From Dehalococcoidales bacterium (GTDB taxonomy: Bacteria > Chloroflexota > Dehalococcoidia > Dehalococcoidales > RBG-16-60-22), in NCBI GenBank assembly GCA_030603605.1, contig JAUVXN010000064.1:1-7090 (forward strand): a stretch of 7,090 nucleotides of DNA. Reading direction: 5' to 3'. Below the pieces are notes generated by a model, which was not told where the DNA came from, ran no database searches, and saw nothing but the letters and a program-made list of their open reading frames with translations. Below, piece after piece: positions 6,003 through 7,090 of the stretch (the stretch's first letter is position 1; each line of letters opens with the position of its first letter). The translations under genes were made by a program, and so were the position numbers.

Positions 6003-7090
6003 ATGAAATACGGTAAAATATTCCGCATACTGGTAATAGCTCTTATCCTGTCCCTTTTGCCGGTGGTCGTACCCAGCACGCCGGTTATGGCGGCGCCGGC
6101 AATTGCCGTGTCGCCTACCTCTGGCGCAATAGGGACAGTGGTTACGGTAACCGGAACAAACTTTGACTCATATATAGGTGATGATATATTTATATTCTTT
6201 GATAGTGTAGAAATCGCTAAGGTCGTTACCGGGACAGGTAGTTTTAGCTTTAATTTCAATATTCCCGATGATGCTGAACCCGGCGGGCACTGGATCAGGG
6301 TTAAGAGTGAACTTGGCGCTATATTAGCCAAGAGCCTGTTTGCTGTAACGGAAACTAAAATCGGGCTAGACACCAAAGCCGGGGTTGTTGGCACTGAGGT
6401 GACGATTCTTGGTAGAGGTTTTTATGTCGATAAGATGGTAACTTTCTACTATCACAACAGGACCAGGGAAAAACTGGGCACTGAAGTTGCTACTTCTGCC
6501 GGCGAGTTCAGTTACAGTTTCATCATTCCTGAAAGCGTCGCCGGTGAACATAAGATTACCGCCGAGAATGCGGAGGATAACTCCGCTGAAGCTGAGTTTG
6601 AGGTAATTCCTTCGGCTACCCTTAATTCAAGCTCGGGAGCCATAGGTGATATACTGGTCATTAAGGGCACCGGCTTTGGCTATAGAAACGTGGTCGTCAT
6701 ATACTTCAAGAATACTTTGGTATCTTATGCTAAAACTAATGAATCCGGCAATTTTGAAGTTGCCTTTAATGTGCCAGCAATGGTGCCCGACACCTACGCT
6801 GTGAAGGCGGAGGATGCTGACGGGAATATAGACGAAGTAGAGTTTACCATCGCTGCCGGCGCCAGCCTCAGCAAAACCGTAGGGAGTATTGGCACGGAGC
6901 TCACCGTCAGTGCTACCGGCTTTAAGGTTGGGGGGGCGGTAGCCATCAAGTATGATGAGATGGAAATCGCTACAATTAATGCTGATAGAAACGGAGCTTT
7001 CCGGGTTACCTTCGAAGTCCCCGCTAGCAAGTTTGGAAACCATACCATAACCGTCAGTGATGGCGTCAGCACCAAGCAACTTGTCTTTGC
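6003..7090 (+). CDS. Secreted protein with tandem Ig-like (IPT/TIG-type) repeats, partial
   Basis: The frame is open from the ATG at 6003 to the window edge (362 codons, C terminus missing). An in-frame TAG at 5997-5999 makes this ATG the first possible start. Residues 1-30 form a signal peptide: K2, K5 and R8, a hydrophobic core at 9-24, and likely cleavage after VMA (28-30). The rest is at least four tandem beta-rich repeats of about 82-86 residues, at roughly 33-115, 118-202, 204-284 and 286 onward. Each has a GxxG turn (41-44, 127-130, 212-215, 294-297), then VTVxGxGF, a mid IxF segment, a G-x-F-x-x-x-F-x-(V/I)P segment and a closing strand. This is the pattern of IPT/TIG-like immunoglobulin folds in bacterial surface proteins. 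No cysteine is visible, as expected outside the cell. It may be an adhesin, a cell-wall scaffold or the stalk of a larger enzyme; the missing C terminus would decide. The ribosome binding site is weak (CGGA at 5992-5995). Confidence 0.85.
   Translation, partial: MKYGKIFRILVIALILSLLPVVVPSTPVMAAPAIAVSPTSGAIGTVVTVTGTNFDSYIGDDIFIFFDSVEIAKVVTGTGSFSFNFNIPDDAEPGGHWIRVKSELGAILAKSLFAVTETKIGLDTKAGVVGTEVTILGRGFYVDKMVTFYYHNRTREKLGTEVATSAGEFSYSFIIPESVAGEHKITAENAEDNSAEAEFEVIPSATLNSSSGAIGDILVIKGTGFGYRNVVVIYFKNTLVSYAKTNESGNFEVAFNVPAMVPDTYAVKAEDADGNIDEVEFTIAAGASLSKTVGSIGTELTVSATGFKVGGAVAIKYDEMEIATINADRNGAFRVTFEVPASKFGNHTITVSDGVSTKQLVF

Noticed and set aside
6627..7079. Two overlapping minus-strand frames opposite the secreted protein
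   Set aside because: The plus frame has a signal peptide and regular repeats over the whole stretch. The minus frames are shadows.

Overview
This window reads as a stretch of ordinary bacterial chromosome of moderate GC content, with all supported genes on the plus strand. My best guess is a Chloroflexota relative (Dehalococcoidia-like). That guess rests on the look of the proteins and on the short CCCCTCTCC / GGGGTGAGGT intergenic repeats, which I associate with that group. No rRNA or other phylogenetic marker has been tested.

Layout. Positions 1-46 hold only the tail of whatever lies upstream, plus a strong ribosome binding site. Then come holA (DNA polymerase III delta subunit, 47-1063, TTG start) and, 12 bases later, a ROK-family sugar kinase (1076-2062) that is probably glucokinase. 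A 255-base gap follows. It contains a hairpin-rich repeat and a near-consensus sigma-70 promoter for alaS (alanyl-tRNA synthetase, 2318-4939), which is full length with all catalytic and editing motifs. Next is ruvX/yqgF (about 5065-5490). It is complete by homology but has no ATG, GTG or TTG start in frame. A second 255-base gap (5491-5745) holds two more repeat copies and a perfect consensus promoter (TTGACA, 17 bases, TATAAT). This drives a 68-residue excisionase/MerR-type helix-turn-helix protein (5746-5952). Fifty bases later a secreted protein begins (6003 to beyond 7090), with a signal peptide and four tandem Ig-like IPT/TIG-type repeats, and it runs off the end of the window.

How it fits together. 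The first two thirds are housekeeping functions: replication clamp loading, sugar phosphorylation, tRNA charging, and pre-16S rRNA processing. The last third is a small regulator next to a cell-surface or secreted repeat protein. It is the only accessory-looking part.

The main unexplained structure is a dispersed repeat whose core GGGGTGAGGT occurs five times in 7 kb (four plus, one minus), always at or between gene ends. One copy supplies the Shine-Dalgarno-like sequence of the sugar kinase, another lies just ahead of ruvX, and ruvX is bracketed by two copies in inverted orientation. I did not find a clear new defence, mobile or biosynthetic system. The points worth a second look are the repeat family, the start of ruvX, and the regulator/surface-protein pair.
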